Below the pieces are notes generated by a model that was given only the letters and a program-made list of their open reading frames with translations, ran no database searches and was not told where the DNA came from. DNA of 64,000 bases from Streptococcus henryi DSM 19005 (lineage in GTDB: Bacteria; Bacillota; Bacilli; Lactobacillales; Streptococcaceae). Each line of letters opens with the position of its first letter. The stretch's first letter is position 1. Of the stretch, positions 53,242-62,934 are shown piece by piece. The stretch lies in NCBI RefSeq assembly GCF_000376985.1, contig NZ_AQYA01000026.1, forward strand, positions 1 through 64,000, written 5' to 3'. A program made the translations under genes and the position numbers.

Positions 53242-54906
53242 ATGAAAAAAGGCCTTCAAAATATGAATATTTGGCTATTGTCATCCATTTTCATATTCAT
53301 TTCTTACATACTCTTCCTCATTTACCCAATTGTTACCATCCTAAATCAAGCTTTGTTTGTTGATGGACACTTATCATTCGGTAACTTTTTAACCTTCTTT
53401 TCAAAAGAATATTATTTTACAACACTTTTTAATAGTTTTAAGGTTTCAGTTGCTGCAACTATCTTGTCTTTGGTTGTGGGAACCTTGTTAGCTTATTGCT
53501 TTGCTATGTTCCAATTCAAGGGGAAAAAGGTTCTCCAAATTTTGATTATCATTGCTTCTATGTCAGCACCCTTTGTTGGCGCCTATTCATGGATTCTACT
53601 TTTGGGACGAAATGGTGTTATTACTAATTGGTTGTCCTCAACTTTGGGACTTCCTAAATTAGACATTTATGGATTTTCGGGAATCGTACTTGTCTTTACT
53701 CTACAGTTATTCCCGCTAGTCTATTTATACGTCAGTGGTGCATTGAAGAGCATGGATAACTCTCTCTTAGAGGCTGCGGAAAGTATGGGAGTTAAAGGGA
53801 TAAAGAGGTTGACTCACATAGTCTTACCGCTTCTAGTACCAACTTTACTGGCTGCAGCCTTGTTGGTGTTCATGAGAGCCTTCTCAGATTTTGGGACACC
53901 GATGCTGATTGGAGAAGGCTATCGAACATTTCCAGTTCTTGTCTATTCACAGTTTATCAGTGAAGTCGGTGGAAACTCAGCTTTTGCGTCTGCTTTGGCA
54001 ATCATTGCCATTACTATTGCTTTGCTTATTTTCCTTGTTCAAAAATATGTTGCTCAGAAAAATAGTTTTAGCATGAATTCTCTTCATTCAATTGAACCTA
54101 AAGTCATTTACGGATTACAGAAATTCTTGGTCTATCTCGGTGTCTATGGAATCATTGGTCTGGCAATTTTACCGCAAACTTATTTGATTTATACATCGTT
54201 TTTAAAAACATCAGGAATGATTTTCGTTCCCGGTTACTCATTAGATAGTTACCGCCAGGCATTTGATAGAATGGGAACTAGTATTTTAAATACTTTACGT
54301 ATTCCTCTTATGGCTTTAGTGTTGGTATTGGTTTTTGCGACTTTCATTTCATATCTAAGTGTTCGTAAACGCAACCCATTCACTTCTCTAATTGACAGTA
54401 TGAGTATGATTCCATACATCGTTCCAGGAACTGTAATGGGTATTGCATCTATTACTGCTTTTAATACAGGTATTGCAAACTCAGGTTTTCTGGCAATTGT
54501 AGGAACATCATTGATAATGGTAATTTCTTTAGCAGTTCGACGTCTTCCTTATACGATACGTTCTTCAGTTGCCTCACTGCATCAAATTTCACCTAGTATT
54601 GAAGAAGCAGCGGCAAGTTTGGGAAGTTCAAGACTCAATACATTTGTTAAAATTACTATCCCAATGATGATGTCAGGAATAATTTCTGGAGCTATTCTCT
54701 CTTGGATTACCATGATTTCAGAGTTATCAACATCCATTTTACTTTATAATATCAACACCAAAACAATGACTGTTGCCATCTATACAGAAGTTTTAAGAGG
54801 AAACTACGGTATAGCAGCGGCCCTCTCAACTATTTTGACGACATTTACAGTTCTTTCATTACTATTATTCATGAAAGTATCTAAGAGTGACAGTATCACA
54901 ATGTAG
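53242..54906 (+). CDS. ABC transporter permease, fused two-domain (FbpB type)
   Basis: 554 residues with about 12 membrane helices. Two copies of the inner-membrane permease motif are visible (EAAESMGVKGIKRLTHIVLP and EEAAASLGSSRLNTFVKITIP), so one polypeptide provides both halves of the channel. It completes the transporter with the two genes upstream. A terminator follows at 54976. Confidence 0.92.
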   Translation: MKKGLQNMNIWLLSSIFIFISYILFLIYPIVTILNQALFVDGHLSFGNFLTFFSKEYYFTTLFNSFKVSVAATILSLVVGTLLAYCFAMFQFKGKKVLQILIIIASMSAPFVGAYSWILLLGRNGVITNWLSSTLGLPKLDIYGFSGIVLVFTLQLFPLVYLYVSGALKSMDNSLLEAAESMGVKGIKRLTHIVLPLLVPTLLAAALLVFMRAFSDFGTPMLIGEGYRTFPVLVYSQFISEVGGNSAFASALAIIAITIALLIFLVQKYVAQKNSFSMNSLHSIEPKVIYGLQKFLVYLGVYGIIGLAILPQTYLIYTSFLKTSGMIFVPGYSLDSYRQAFDRMGTSILNTLRIPLMALVLVLVFATFISYLSVRKRNPFTSLIDSMSMIPYIVPGTVMGIASITAFNTGIANSGFLAIVGTSLIMVISLAVRRLPYTIRSSVASLHQISPSIEEAAASLGSSRLNTFVKITIPMMMSGIISGAILSWITMISELSTSILLYNINTKTMTVAIYTEVLRGNYGIAAALSTILTTFTVLSLLLFMKVSKSDSITM

Positions 54907-54975
54907 CTAGTTTGTGGTGTGAAACCTAGCTTAATTATTTAATATATAAGTTTTTAAAATTTAGAACTCTTAAAT

Positions 54976-55006
54976 AAGCTCAACTACCTGGTTGGGCTTG
55001 CTTTTT
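54976..55006 (+). terminator. Transporter operon terminator
   Basis: AAGCTCAAC and GTTGGGCTT form a 9-bp stem with one wobble, followed by GC and six T. TATAAT at 55010-55015 then starts the Fic unit. Confidence 0.8.
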
Positions 55007-55052
55007 TGGTATAATAGAGTAAATTAAATTATTTCTTTAGATTGGAGGAGTT

Positions 55053-55853
55053 ATGCAAGCAACTTATAATATCGATAACTCAGTCCTTTCTTATAAACAT
55101 AAGTGGGATCTTTGGTTAATTGCCTTTGGGCTTTAGAAAGTTAATGGTATCAGTCCTTCAAAATATATGGAGCAGTTGGCTGACAAACAGGCGCGTGGTG
55201 AATACACTTACGAGCAGGTTTACGAAGAAATCACCAAGTATCACCAGTCAACGGATGCTAGTACTCTTGAGGCAGATCAGGTATCTCTTCGTATCGTTGA
55301 GATGCTGTCGCAAAATGGGTTCAGTCTGCGACCAACTACCCTGCTTCATATCCACAAGGAGCTCTTTCAAGGAGTCTTTGATAGCAGCATTCCAGTCGGT
55401 GAATATCGTAAAGTTAATATCACTAAAAATGAACCTGTTCTCAAAGGAGATACCGTCATTTATTCTGATTTTCCAATGATTCCAGCGTCTTTGGATTCTG
55501 ATTTTCAGCAGGAAAAAGAGTTTAATTATGCTGGTCTAGATGAAAGAGCTATCGTTAAACGCATTCAAACTTTCATATCAGATATTTGGCAGATACATCC
55601 ATTTCGAGAAGGAAATACAAGAACTGTTACTGTATTTTTGATTAAATACCTCCGTGCCCTTGGATTTGAGATTGATAATGGGCCATTTCAAAACAATTCC
55701 AAATATTCCCGAGATGCCCTTGTTTTAGACAATTCGAAACTTCTCCAGAAGTGTCCAGAATACCTCACGGCATTTTTTGAGAATCTTCTCTTGGATGGAA
55801 AGAACGATTTGTCGACGGAGAGGATGTACGAGGAGTTGGGTATATATAGATGA
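55053..55853 (+). pseudogene. Fic-domain protein with in-frame stop
   Basis: From the ATG at 55053 (TTGGAGGAG upstream) 27 codons are read before a TAG at 55134-55136. The same frame continues for 238 codons with a normal Fic domain, including IHPFREGNTRTVTVF, which holds the catalytic His of AMP-transferring Fic enzymes. A CAG to TAG change (Gln) would explain it. Translation might restart at the ATG at 55167. Fic proteins modify target proteins with AMP or UMP and are often toxins or effectors. Confidence 0.8.
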
Positions 55854-55979
55854 TTAAGAAGACACAGTATTACAGCTGTGTTTTTAATATCTTTTGGATT
55901 TCACATTCAGCTGATTCCAAGGAGAATCAAAAAGGTAGAGTGCTGGATTTTATTAATAAAGTATCAAATAGCAAAAAAG

Positions 55980-56009
55980 TTGACACACAATGTATATACG
56001 TGATAAGAT
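55980..56009 (+). promoter_or_regulatory. vapBC promoter with palindrome
   Basis: TTGACA at 55980-55985 and TAAGAT at 56004-56009, 18-base spacer. The palindrome GTATATAC lies between the boxes, where a VapB-VapC complex would be expected to repress. Confidence 0.6.
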
Positions 56010-56030
56010 TAAGGAAAAGGAGGTGTTCGT

Positions 56031-56330
56031 ATGCTTTTGGAACAAGATATTATTCAGTTAAAAGAGTGGGGAAATAGTAGTGCTTTTCGGATTCCTCAGA
56101 AATTATTGAAATCTTTAGGTTTTGAATCGAATCAAGAATTTTCAATCAAAGCAGTTGAGTCTAGTGGACACAGACAACTAGTTATCGAACCAGTCCTTAG
56201 TCAAGAAGAAAAAGTTTCTATTGTTGAGTCAATGTCAGGTATTCTAGCAGAAGCAGATCCTATTGATGTTAAAGAATATCGAAGAAACCGAAAAGAGGAA
56301 AGGCTGAAAAAGTATGAAAGTCTTACTTGA
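56031..56330 (+). CDS. vapB: VapB/AbrB-type antitoxin
   Basis: 99 residues. The N-terminal SpoVT-AbrB swapped-hairpin motif (IIQLKEWGNSSAFRIPQKLLKSLGF) binds DNA and controls the operon. The charged C-terminus is expected to wrap around the toxin. AAGGAGG ribosome binding site. It overlaps the PIN toxin gene by 17 bases, a standard toxin-antitoxin arrangement. Confidence 0.88.
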   Translation: MLLEQDIIQLKEWGNSSAFRIPQKLLKSLGFESNQEFSIKAVESSGHRQLVIEPVLSQEEKVSIVESMSGILAEADPIDVKEYRRNRKEERLKKYESLT

Positions 56331-56712
56331 TGTCAACGTCATTATCGATTTTTATCTAAATAGGGATGAGGCATCTAAAGAAATTATTCTCAAATCAGTA
56401 TATGGTATCTATACAGCGCATATTTCTACCAATATGTTGACAGACATTTATTATATTTTGGATAAGAATGGGAAAGAAGCAGGACCAATAGTAGAGAAAC
56501 TCTTGCAGATATTTCAAGTTCTAGATGTCACAAAAGATGATTGCTTGCGGGCCTTGACTCTAAAGATGCCAGATTTTGAAGATTCGGTAGTAGCTGCTGT
56601 TGCTCTATCCAACAACATTGATATCCTTGTTACAAGAAATGAGTCTGACTTTAAAGGTAGTGGCCTTGTCGTTTATTCTCCAGATGAATTCCTAGAACGT
56701 TTAAGAAGGTGA
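56314..56712 (+). CDS. vapC: PIN-domain toxin VapC
   Basis: 132 residues. PIN ribonuclease with acidic residues in MKVLLDVNVIIDFYLNR, in MPDFEDSVVAAVA and in TRNESDF at the expected positions. VapC toxins cut tRNA or rRNA when the antitoxin is degraded. The start lies inside vapB. The target RNA cannot be told from sequence. All catalytic residues are present, so it should be active. Confidence 0.88.
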   Translation: MKVLLDVNVIIDFYLNRDEASKEIILKSVYGIYTAHISTNMLTDIYYILDKNGKEAGPIVEKLLQIFQVLDVTKDDCLRALTLKMPDFEDSVVAAVALSNNIDILVTRNESDFKGSGLVVYSPDEFLERLRR

Positions 56713-56715
56713 TTT

Positions 56716-59414
56716 ATGCCCTATTTTTACGAAAAATCTACGAGCAGAGTTGCTAAGCGACTCGCTCGTTTTCTATATTACGGGACCGATAAAGTTCTGA
56801 ATCTGTTTGAATATCAGGATAGCCAGGAACAATTTATCATCAGTGACCAGCATCTAGAGACCTATTTTACGCCTCGACGAAGTGAATTATCGGCTAGTGA
56901 AAAGCTAGTATTGTATTTTTCACTTTTCAAAGGTCGTTTGGATGTTTATGCCAAATCTTATATCAATGACCAGGGAAAAATTCAATATTATCCTTCCTAC
57001 AATTATGGTTGGCGTAATCTGCCAGCAGAGAAAAGGACCTGTCAGCCTTTAACTGACCAAGTGCTGAAGGAACACCTTCAAGGTAAAACCAGTATTGGCA
57101 TTTTTCCGATGACTAAGGATGACACCTGCTCTTTTCTTGCTATTGATTTTGATAAGAAGGATTGGCAGGAGGCTGTTTCAGTTTTTAGGGAAATAGCAGA
57201 GCAGTACAGCTTTCAATCGCATGTTGAAATTTCACGGTCAGGTAATGGGGCGCATGTATGGTTCTTTTTTGAAGAGGAAATTTCTTGTCAACAGGCTAGA
57301 AATTTTGGGAAATCCTTGCTTGAATTGTCAATGCAAGCCTCAAAATCCGTCAGTTTTTCTTCATTCGATAGAATGTTCCCAATCAGGACCTCTTACCCAA
57401 AGGAGGATTTGGTAATCTCATCGCTCTGCCCTTGCAAGGAGAGGCCTTTTCAAAAGGACGTACTGTTTTTGTTGATAAAGACTTTAAACCATATGTTGAC
57501 CAATGGGAATATCTACAAGGTGTTGAAAAAATCAGTCAAGAGAAGATTACCAACTTCCTTGGGAAAAAATTTCTTAGTCAGCAAAATGATAAGTGCTTGG
57601 AGATTTCATTATCAAATGTTCTAAGTATCAGAAAAGACGAGATTTCAGCTAAAACCTACCATTTTTTGAGAAAACTAGCCTCATTCTCAAACCCAGAGTT
57701 CTATCTAAAACAAGCAACGAGGCAACCTACTTATCAGACTCCTGAACGAATCTACTTATTCGAGGAAACGGAAGAAGACTTGATGCTGCCTAGAGGCCTC
57801 TTATCAAGTCTTAAAGAACATTTTGAAGAAATTAAGATTAAAGATAATCGCTATAGTCACGATTCTATCAATGTTTCTTTCAATGGTCAATTGCGTTTTA
57901 ATCAAGATGCTGCCTTAGGGGATTTATTGGCCAGTGAAAATGGCGTTTTGAGTGCGGAAACAGGTTTTGGTAAAACGGTTTTAGGAGCTGCTTTGATTGC
58001 TAATCGGCAGAAGAGGACTATTATTTTGGTTCATAACCGCCAGCTTTTGGAGCAGTGGTTGGAGCGTTTGTCACAATTCTTGACTTTCGAAGAGGATGAA
58101 GCAGTTAGATATACGCCATCTGGTCGCGAAAAAGTCATCGGTCACATTGGTCAATACGGTGCTTCAAAAAAATGGCGGAGCAAACTAGTTGATGTAGTCA
58201 TGATTCAATCGCTCTTTAAAGGTGATAACATTTCAAGTTTTTTGGATGACTACGATATGATGATTGTAGATGAATGCCATCATGTGACCGCTCTGCAATT
58301 TGAAAAAGTAGTGGCCCAGTTTTCAGGAAAATTTTTATATGGTTTAACAGCAACACCTGAACGCAAGAATGGGCATGAGCCAATTCTATTTCAAAGAATA
58401 GGAGATATCCTACATACTGCCAAAACAGAGCAATCTGAATTTGAGAAACATTTAAATCTTAGGTTGACTTCATTTGGGAAACTAGACCTGGAAAAGTCTA
58501 AGAGCACTAGCTTTATAGCCCTAAGTGACTGGCTCGCCAAGGATGATTTTCGCAATAAAATGATTGTACAAGATATCCTGAAAATGTATGCTGATAAGCA
58601 CAAAATACTAGTTTTAGTTAATCGTGTAGAACATTTGGAAATCTTGCAAAATTTACTTACTCAAGAGTCACTCACAAATATATTTTGCCTTAGTGGAAAA
58701 AGTAAGCGTAAAGAATCAAAAGAAACACTGGAACAAATCGAAGGATTGGGTAATGAGGAGCCACTCGTACTTCTTTCGACTGGAAAATATGTTGGAGAAG
58801 GTTTTGATTTACCAAAACTGGATACTTTGATTTTAGCTGCGCCATTATCCTGGAAAAATAATTTGATTCAGTACGCCGGTCGTCTTCATCGCCCCTACCA
58901 AGGTAAAAACAAGGTTGAAATATTTGACTATCTAGATATCCATGTTCCCTACTTAGAGAAGATGTATCAAAAAAGACAAGTTGCTTATCAAAAAATGTCT
59001 TACCTCATGTCTTCGGATGGTAAAAAGCAGAGCTTATTTACAAATGCTGACTATAATCAAGTTTTTACAAAAGATATGCAAGAAGCAAGAGCAACTGTGT
59101 CTATTCAAACCAATTCTATAACTAGCAGTAGGATTTATGAAATTCTAGGACTACTGGGTGATAAGCAGGTTAGTATACAGATACCTAGAACACATAAATT
59201 GAGTTCTTGGTTGAAAAATCTAGAAAATGAGAGAATAAGAGTCAATTTGCTTCCTAACAAAGTTAATACCAATGTCATTATCATTGATAAAAGTATCGTT
59301 TGGTATGGTAATTTATCGCCATTTGGATACAGTATTGATGATGATATGACTTTGTTACGTATAGAAGGTAGTGATATTGCAGATGAGTTTATAGAAAAGA
59401 TAGATAAACGATAA
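56716..59414 (+). pseudogene. TOTE-type primase-helicase, frameshifted
   Basis: The N-terminal half (56716-57624) has an archaeo-eukaryotic primase domain with FLAIDFDKKDW and EISRSGNGAHVWFFFE. The C-terminal half (frame from 57432 to 59414) has an SF2 helicase (AETGFGKT, VDECHH, GLTATPER, YAGRLHRPY) and a PLD-like end (IIIDKSIVWYGNLSP). One A is missing near 57381 (CCAATC where CCAAATC would read PNQDLLPKGGFGNLIALPLQ). With it the protein would have about 899 residues. This matches the primase-helicase of TOTE conflict systems. As written it is disrupted. Confidence 0.82.
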
Positions 59415-59514
59415 ATCTCCTCTTGATTACGAATAATAATTAAGAAGGAGAATGATGGTTTTTATTTGAATAAAGTGTTACAATGTTTATACAATAGTAA
59501 GAGAGGTGATGCAA

Positions 59515-59763
59515 ATGAGTACAATTACTGTTCGAGTAGATGACGAATTGAAAAAAGAAGCAGCAGCATTATACAAAGAGTTAGGTATGGACATGTCCAC
59601 TGCCATTACCGTCTTTTTAAAGCAGAGTGTCCAAACTCAAAGCATTCCTTTCCCAATTCAGCGGTATAATAAAACGACAGAAAGAGCTTTTTGGGAAGCT
59701 GAACATGGAATTACTAAAAGTTTTGATTCAGTTGCTGAGCTTTTTGAGGATTTGGATAGTTGA
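59515..59763 (+). CDS. dinJ: RelB/DinJ-family antitoxin
   Basis: 82 residues. N-terminal ribbon-helix-helix (STITVRVDDELKKEAAALYKELGMDMSTAITVFLKQ) binds the operator; the C-terminus neutralises the toxin. The ATG at 59515 has GAGAGGTGAT upstream; a GTG at 59506 would swallow that site. The stop overlaps the toxin start (TTGA). The possible -10 is TACAAT near 59490. Confidence 0.88.
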   Translation: MSTITVRVDDELKKEAAALYKELGMDMSTAITVFLKQSVQTQSIPFPIQRYNKTTERAFWEAEHGITKSFDSVAELFEDLDS

Positions 59764-60038
59764 ATATTGAGCGTACGAATCAATTTTTAAAAGATTATAA
59801 ACGCTTAAAGAAGAAGCATTATGATTTGACAAAACTGAGACATGTTATTGACTTAATTGTAAATGGAGAAAGAGAAATCTTATATCATCAATATAAGAAC
59901 CACTATTTACAAGGGAAATACAAGTCCTATCAGGAGTGTCATATAGAGCCTGATTGGCTGTTGATATATAAAATTCATGGAAAACAGCTTACTTTAGTTT
60001 TAACAAGAACAGGTTCTCATGATGACTTGTTCAAATGA
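59760..60038 (+). CDS. yafQ: YafQ/RelE-family mRNA interferase toxin
   Basis: 92 residues, started by TTG at 59760 overlapping the antitoxin stop. RelE-superfamily residues are visible: KDYKRLKKK at the start, HIEPDWLLIYKI in the middle and LTRTGSHDDLF at the end with the catalytic His, as in YafQ. It cleaves mRNA in the ribosome. It sits directly in front of the Cas operon and ends at a terminator. Confidence 0.88.
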   Translation: MNIERTNQFLKDYKRLKKKHYDLTKLRHVIDLIVNGEREILYHQYKNHYLQGKYKSYQECHIEPDWLLIYKIHGKQLTLVLTRTGSHDDLFK

Positions 60039-60055
60039 AAATAAAATTCTCCTTT

Positions 60056-60079
60056 GCATCGATTTTTCGATGCTTTTTT
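60056..60079 (+). terminator. Terminator between yafQ and cas3
   Basis: GCATCGA and TCGATGC form a perfect 7-bp stem with a four-T loop, followed by six T. Confidence 0.85.
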
Positions 60080-60236
60080 ATTATCAAAAATAACAGGTTT
60101 TCATTTTGAAATTGAAATTAATTATCAATTTTTTCAATATTTGCAGAAAAAGCTTCAAAATATGTATCCGCTTACAAATAAAAGTGAGATAATAATTTTA
60201 TCGTATTGAAATAATGATGATATGTTGGAGAATGAC

Positions 60237-62663
60237 ATGATTTTAGCGCATTATGATCGTGAAAAAGAAAAGAAGCAGAGTTTGGAAGACCATTCATTAA
60301 ATGTTGCACAAATGGCTAGAGAAGAAGCAAGCTCAATTGATCAGGGAGACATATTGTTTTTGATTAGTCTCTATCATGACTTGGGAAAAGCGGATAGTCT
60401 TTTTCAGAATAAATTGTTTAACCATCCCAATATTCATGTTGATCATTCTTATGCTGGAGCTAAGTATCTAACGGTTATGATTTCTAAAATTCTAACTAAT
60501 TGTGATGCGATAGAGGAAGTTCAACTTTTCAATGAAATTGTAGGATATGTCATTACAGCGCATCATGGTATGTATGATATCTATTATGATGGTGGGACCA
60601 AGGAGACATTGGATTTTCGTTTTAATAAATTTTACAAGAGGAGAGAAAGACCGGTTAAGGTAGAGGATTATCATTTTGTACCAGATGTGGTGGCTTTTGA
60701 AAGAAGTTTAGAAGACCACCTACAGGAAGATGGCTACACAGACTTGTCAGACCTCATTCAAAAGGCTTTTTCAAATTTTAAAAATGCTTGGTCTAAGCTA
60801 AGTCCAAATGATGAAAGTGAATCAGCTTATTACAGTGGTTGTATGGTTCGACTCTATCTCTCACTCCTCAAAAATGCGGATATTCTAGATACAATCAATG
60901 CCTATGATTTAAAACTGGAACCACGAAATGAATCAGAAAATACCAAATTGATAGAATCTTACTTTGATTCGGTAGAAGATTTGTATGCAGGTTTTGGAAA
61001 ACCTACGACAATTCTCAATCGCATTCGTACAGACATTGGTGAGCGAGTCAAGGCGCGTGGTGCAAATGACTCAACTGGAATCTATCGTATGAATTTGCCA
61101 ACTGGTGCTGGGAAGACAAATTTGAGCTTACGATATGCGACACATCAGATGATTTATCAGCAGAAAAAAAGATTTTTCTATATTACTCCCTTCTTATCTG
61201 TCTTGGAACAAAATGCTGCTGCTATGAAAAAGGTTATAGGTGAGGATGGTGTTTTGGAACACCATTCCAATGTCATTCATAAAACCGAAAATCAATATCA
61301 AGAAGAAGTTGAGGCAGATAGTCGGAAGGACTTACAGGCAGATTACCTCATCGAAACTTGGGATAGTCCTGTCGTTCTTACTTCAATGGTTCAATTCTTC
61401 CAGACCTTGTTTAAAACACAATCAGCAAATATCAGACGCTTTTCTAGTCTGATTGACAGTGTAGTGATTTTGGATGAAGTACAGTCCCTCCCAATTGAGG
61501 TGACTACTCTTTTTAACCTGACCATGAATTTTGTTAGCAAGGTCATGAATACTACTGTGGTACTCTGTACAGCAACTCAGCCAGTATATGATTCAGAAGC
61601 GATTGCTCACCAGTTGGTTTATGGTGGGAAAATGGCAGAGCAGACTGATATTGTGACTGTTTCAGATGAGGAACAAGAAATCTTTACAAGAACAGAACTT
61701 CGTAAATTTGACAATAATGATGGAAAAACAACTTTATCAGATTTAGCTGAATTCATTCTTGAAAAAGAGGAATCGACTCTGATAATAGTTAATACCAAGC
61801 CCACAGTAGATAAGCTGTATACAATTTTAGAAAACCAAACTGATAGACCCCTTTATCAACTATCAACCAATATGTGTCCACAACATCGACTAGATATTAT
61901 TGAAGAAATTAAAGCAGGTTTGGGTAATGATGTTCCTTTAATTTGTGTCAGCACACAACTGATTGAGGCAGGAGTTGACGTAGATTTTACCAGTGTTATT
62001 CGCTCTTATGCAGGAATTGATTCCATTGTGCAAGCAGCTGGTCGCTGTAATCGAGAAGGTAAGCGAGACTTAGGACAAGTGACACTAGTAAATCTTACTT
62101 CTGAAGAAGAAAATCTTTCACGACTGAAAGAAATCAGGAATAAAAAAGATGCTACTGAATCTATTTTATTTCAAAAGACTTCCTTGATTGATATTTCAGC
62201 TCTCAATAAAGCATTCTTTGAGAAATATTATGCCGATAATCAAAATCGCATGGACTATCCATTGAGTGATAGTGAAACAGTCTATGACTATCTGAGCCAA
62301 AATAATTTTGCTGGACCAAAATTAAATGGTCTACTAAGGCAGTCTTTTAAAAAAGCTGGTCAGAAAATGAACCTCATTAATGATGAAAGTATCGGAGTCT
62401 TCGTTCCTTATGGAAAAGCAAAAGAAGAATTGGAATTATTAGAATCTGAACTTGAAGCAAATCCTTATCCAAGTGGACAAGAATTATTTGGAATCAAACA
62501 GCGATTGAAGCAGCTGCAGCCGTATACTGTGAATCTGAGGGAACATGACAAACGTTTAGATGCTACTCGTTCCTATCTTAATGGTCAGATTCGGATATTA
62601 CAAGAGGGCTACTATGACGATGTAGTTGGATTAAAAAAAGAAGCAGATAGTTTTATCCTGTAA
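60237..62663 (+). CDS. cas3: Cas3 nuclease-helicase, type I-C
   Basis: 808 residues. The HD nuclease has His19, HD at 47-48 and TAHHG; the SF2 helicase has LPTGAGKTNL, LDEVQSLP, CTATQP and QAAGRCNREG. Cas3 is recruited by Cascade to degrade the target DNA. The ATG at 60237 has TTGGAG 7 bases upstream and is preferred to the ATG at 60222. First gene of a type I-C operon, separated from cas5c by an unusual 571-base gap. The last bases overlap a hairpin that acts as a terminator on the other strand. Confidence 0.95.
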   Translation: MILAHYDREKEKKQSLEDHSLNVAQMAREEASSIDQGDILFLISLYHDLGKADSLFQNKLFNHPNIHVDHSYAGAKYLTVMISKILTNCDAIEEVQLFNEIVGYVITAHHGMYDIYYDGGTKETLDFRFNKFYKRRERPVKVEDYHFVPDVVAFERSLEDHLQEDGYTDLSDLIQKAFSNFKNAWSKLSPNDESESAYYSGCMVRLYLSLLKNADILDTINAYDLKLEPRNESENTKLIESYFDSVEDLYAGFGKPTTILNRIRTDIGERVKARGANDSTGIYRMNLPTGAGKTNLSLRYATHQMIYQQKKRFFYITPFLSVLEQNAAAMKKVIGEDGVLEHHSNVIHKTENQYQEEVEADSRKDLQADYLIETWDSPVVLTSMVQFFQTLFKTQSANIRRFSSLIDSVVILDEVQSLPIEVTTLFNLTMNFVSKVMNTTVVLCTATQPVYDSEAIAHQLVYGGKMAEQTDIVTVSDEEQEIFTRTELRKFDNNDGKTTLSDLAEFILEKEESTLIIVNTKPTVDKLYTILENQTDRPLYQLSTNMCPQHRLDIIEEIKAGLGNDVPLICVSTQLIEAGVDVDFTSVIRSYAGIDSIVQAAGRCNREGKRDLGQVTLVNLTSEEENLSRLKEIRNKKDATESILFQKTSLIDISALNKAFFEKYYADNQNRMDYPLSDSETVYDYLSQNNFAGPKLNGLLRQSFKKAGQKMNLINDESIGVFVPYGKAKEELELLESELEANPYPSGQELFGIKQRLKQLQPYTVNLREHDKRLDATRSYLNGQIRILQEGYYDDVVGLKKEADSFIL

Positions 62664-62683
62664 GTGAAGATAAAACTATCTGC
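62633..62683 (-). terminator. Strong minus-strand terminator at the cas3 end
   Basis: GCAGATAGTTTTA at 62643-62655 pairs perfectly with 62671-62683, loop 15 bases. On the minus strand it is followed by TTC and seven T (62642-62633). On the plus strand no T run follows, so it is built for a minus-strand transcript, namely the crRNA-like RNA. Confidence 0.85.
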
Positions 62684-62749
62684 AAAGTGCTAATCATAGC
62701 ACATAAAATATAAATATAATTTCAATCCACATAGTTCATTTACTATGAT
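62633..62749 (-). ncRNA. CreA-like crRNA mimic (putative antitoxin RNA)
   Basis: Read on the minus strand: an extended -10 promoter (TGATATAAT, -10 at 62761-62756), predicted start near 62749, a stem-loop CATAGT-aaatga-ACTATG, then the 11-nt TGGATTGAAAT (62729-62719). This handle is identical to that of type I-C repeats, and the stem-loop sits where the I-C repeat hairpin sits. Then come exactly 35 nt of spacer-like sequence (62718-62684) and the terminator. Cas5c, encoded next door, should process it. There is only one repeat copy, so it is not an array. The CreA reading is inference from this layout and from its match to the site at 62935. Confidence 0.72.
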
Positions 62750-62934
62750 AGTTGTATTATATCATATCATATCTAGATTTTATTGATTCAAGAATAGGAC
62801 TTTTGTTGTTTTGACAACATATAAAGGTTTTTCTGAGTAATATTTTAGGGTACTTCTAATAACTCCCTAGATAAAAGATAATGTCATTCCAAAACTCTGA
62901 AAAATCAACACTTTTATTTTCGAAAACCAATTTT

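Noticed and set aside
55850..56077. 75-residue ORF between the Fic gene and vapB
   Set aside because: It covers the vapBC promoter and ribosome binding site, has no own start signal beyond an overlapping ATGA, and its end overlaps vapB in another frame.
62811..62843. Plus-strand promoter TTGACA at 62811 for the mini-ORF
   Set aside because: The hexamer is perfect but the nearest -10-like TAATAT is 21 bases away, too far, and it lies about 175 bases upstream of a better placed pair.
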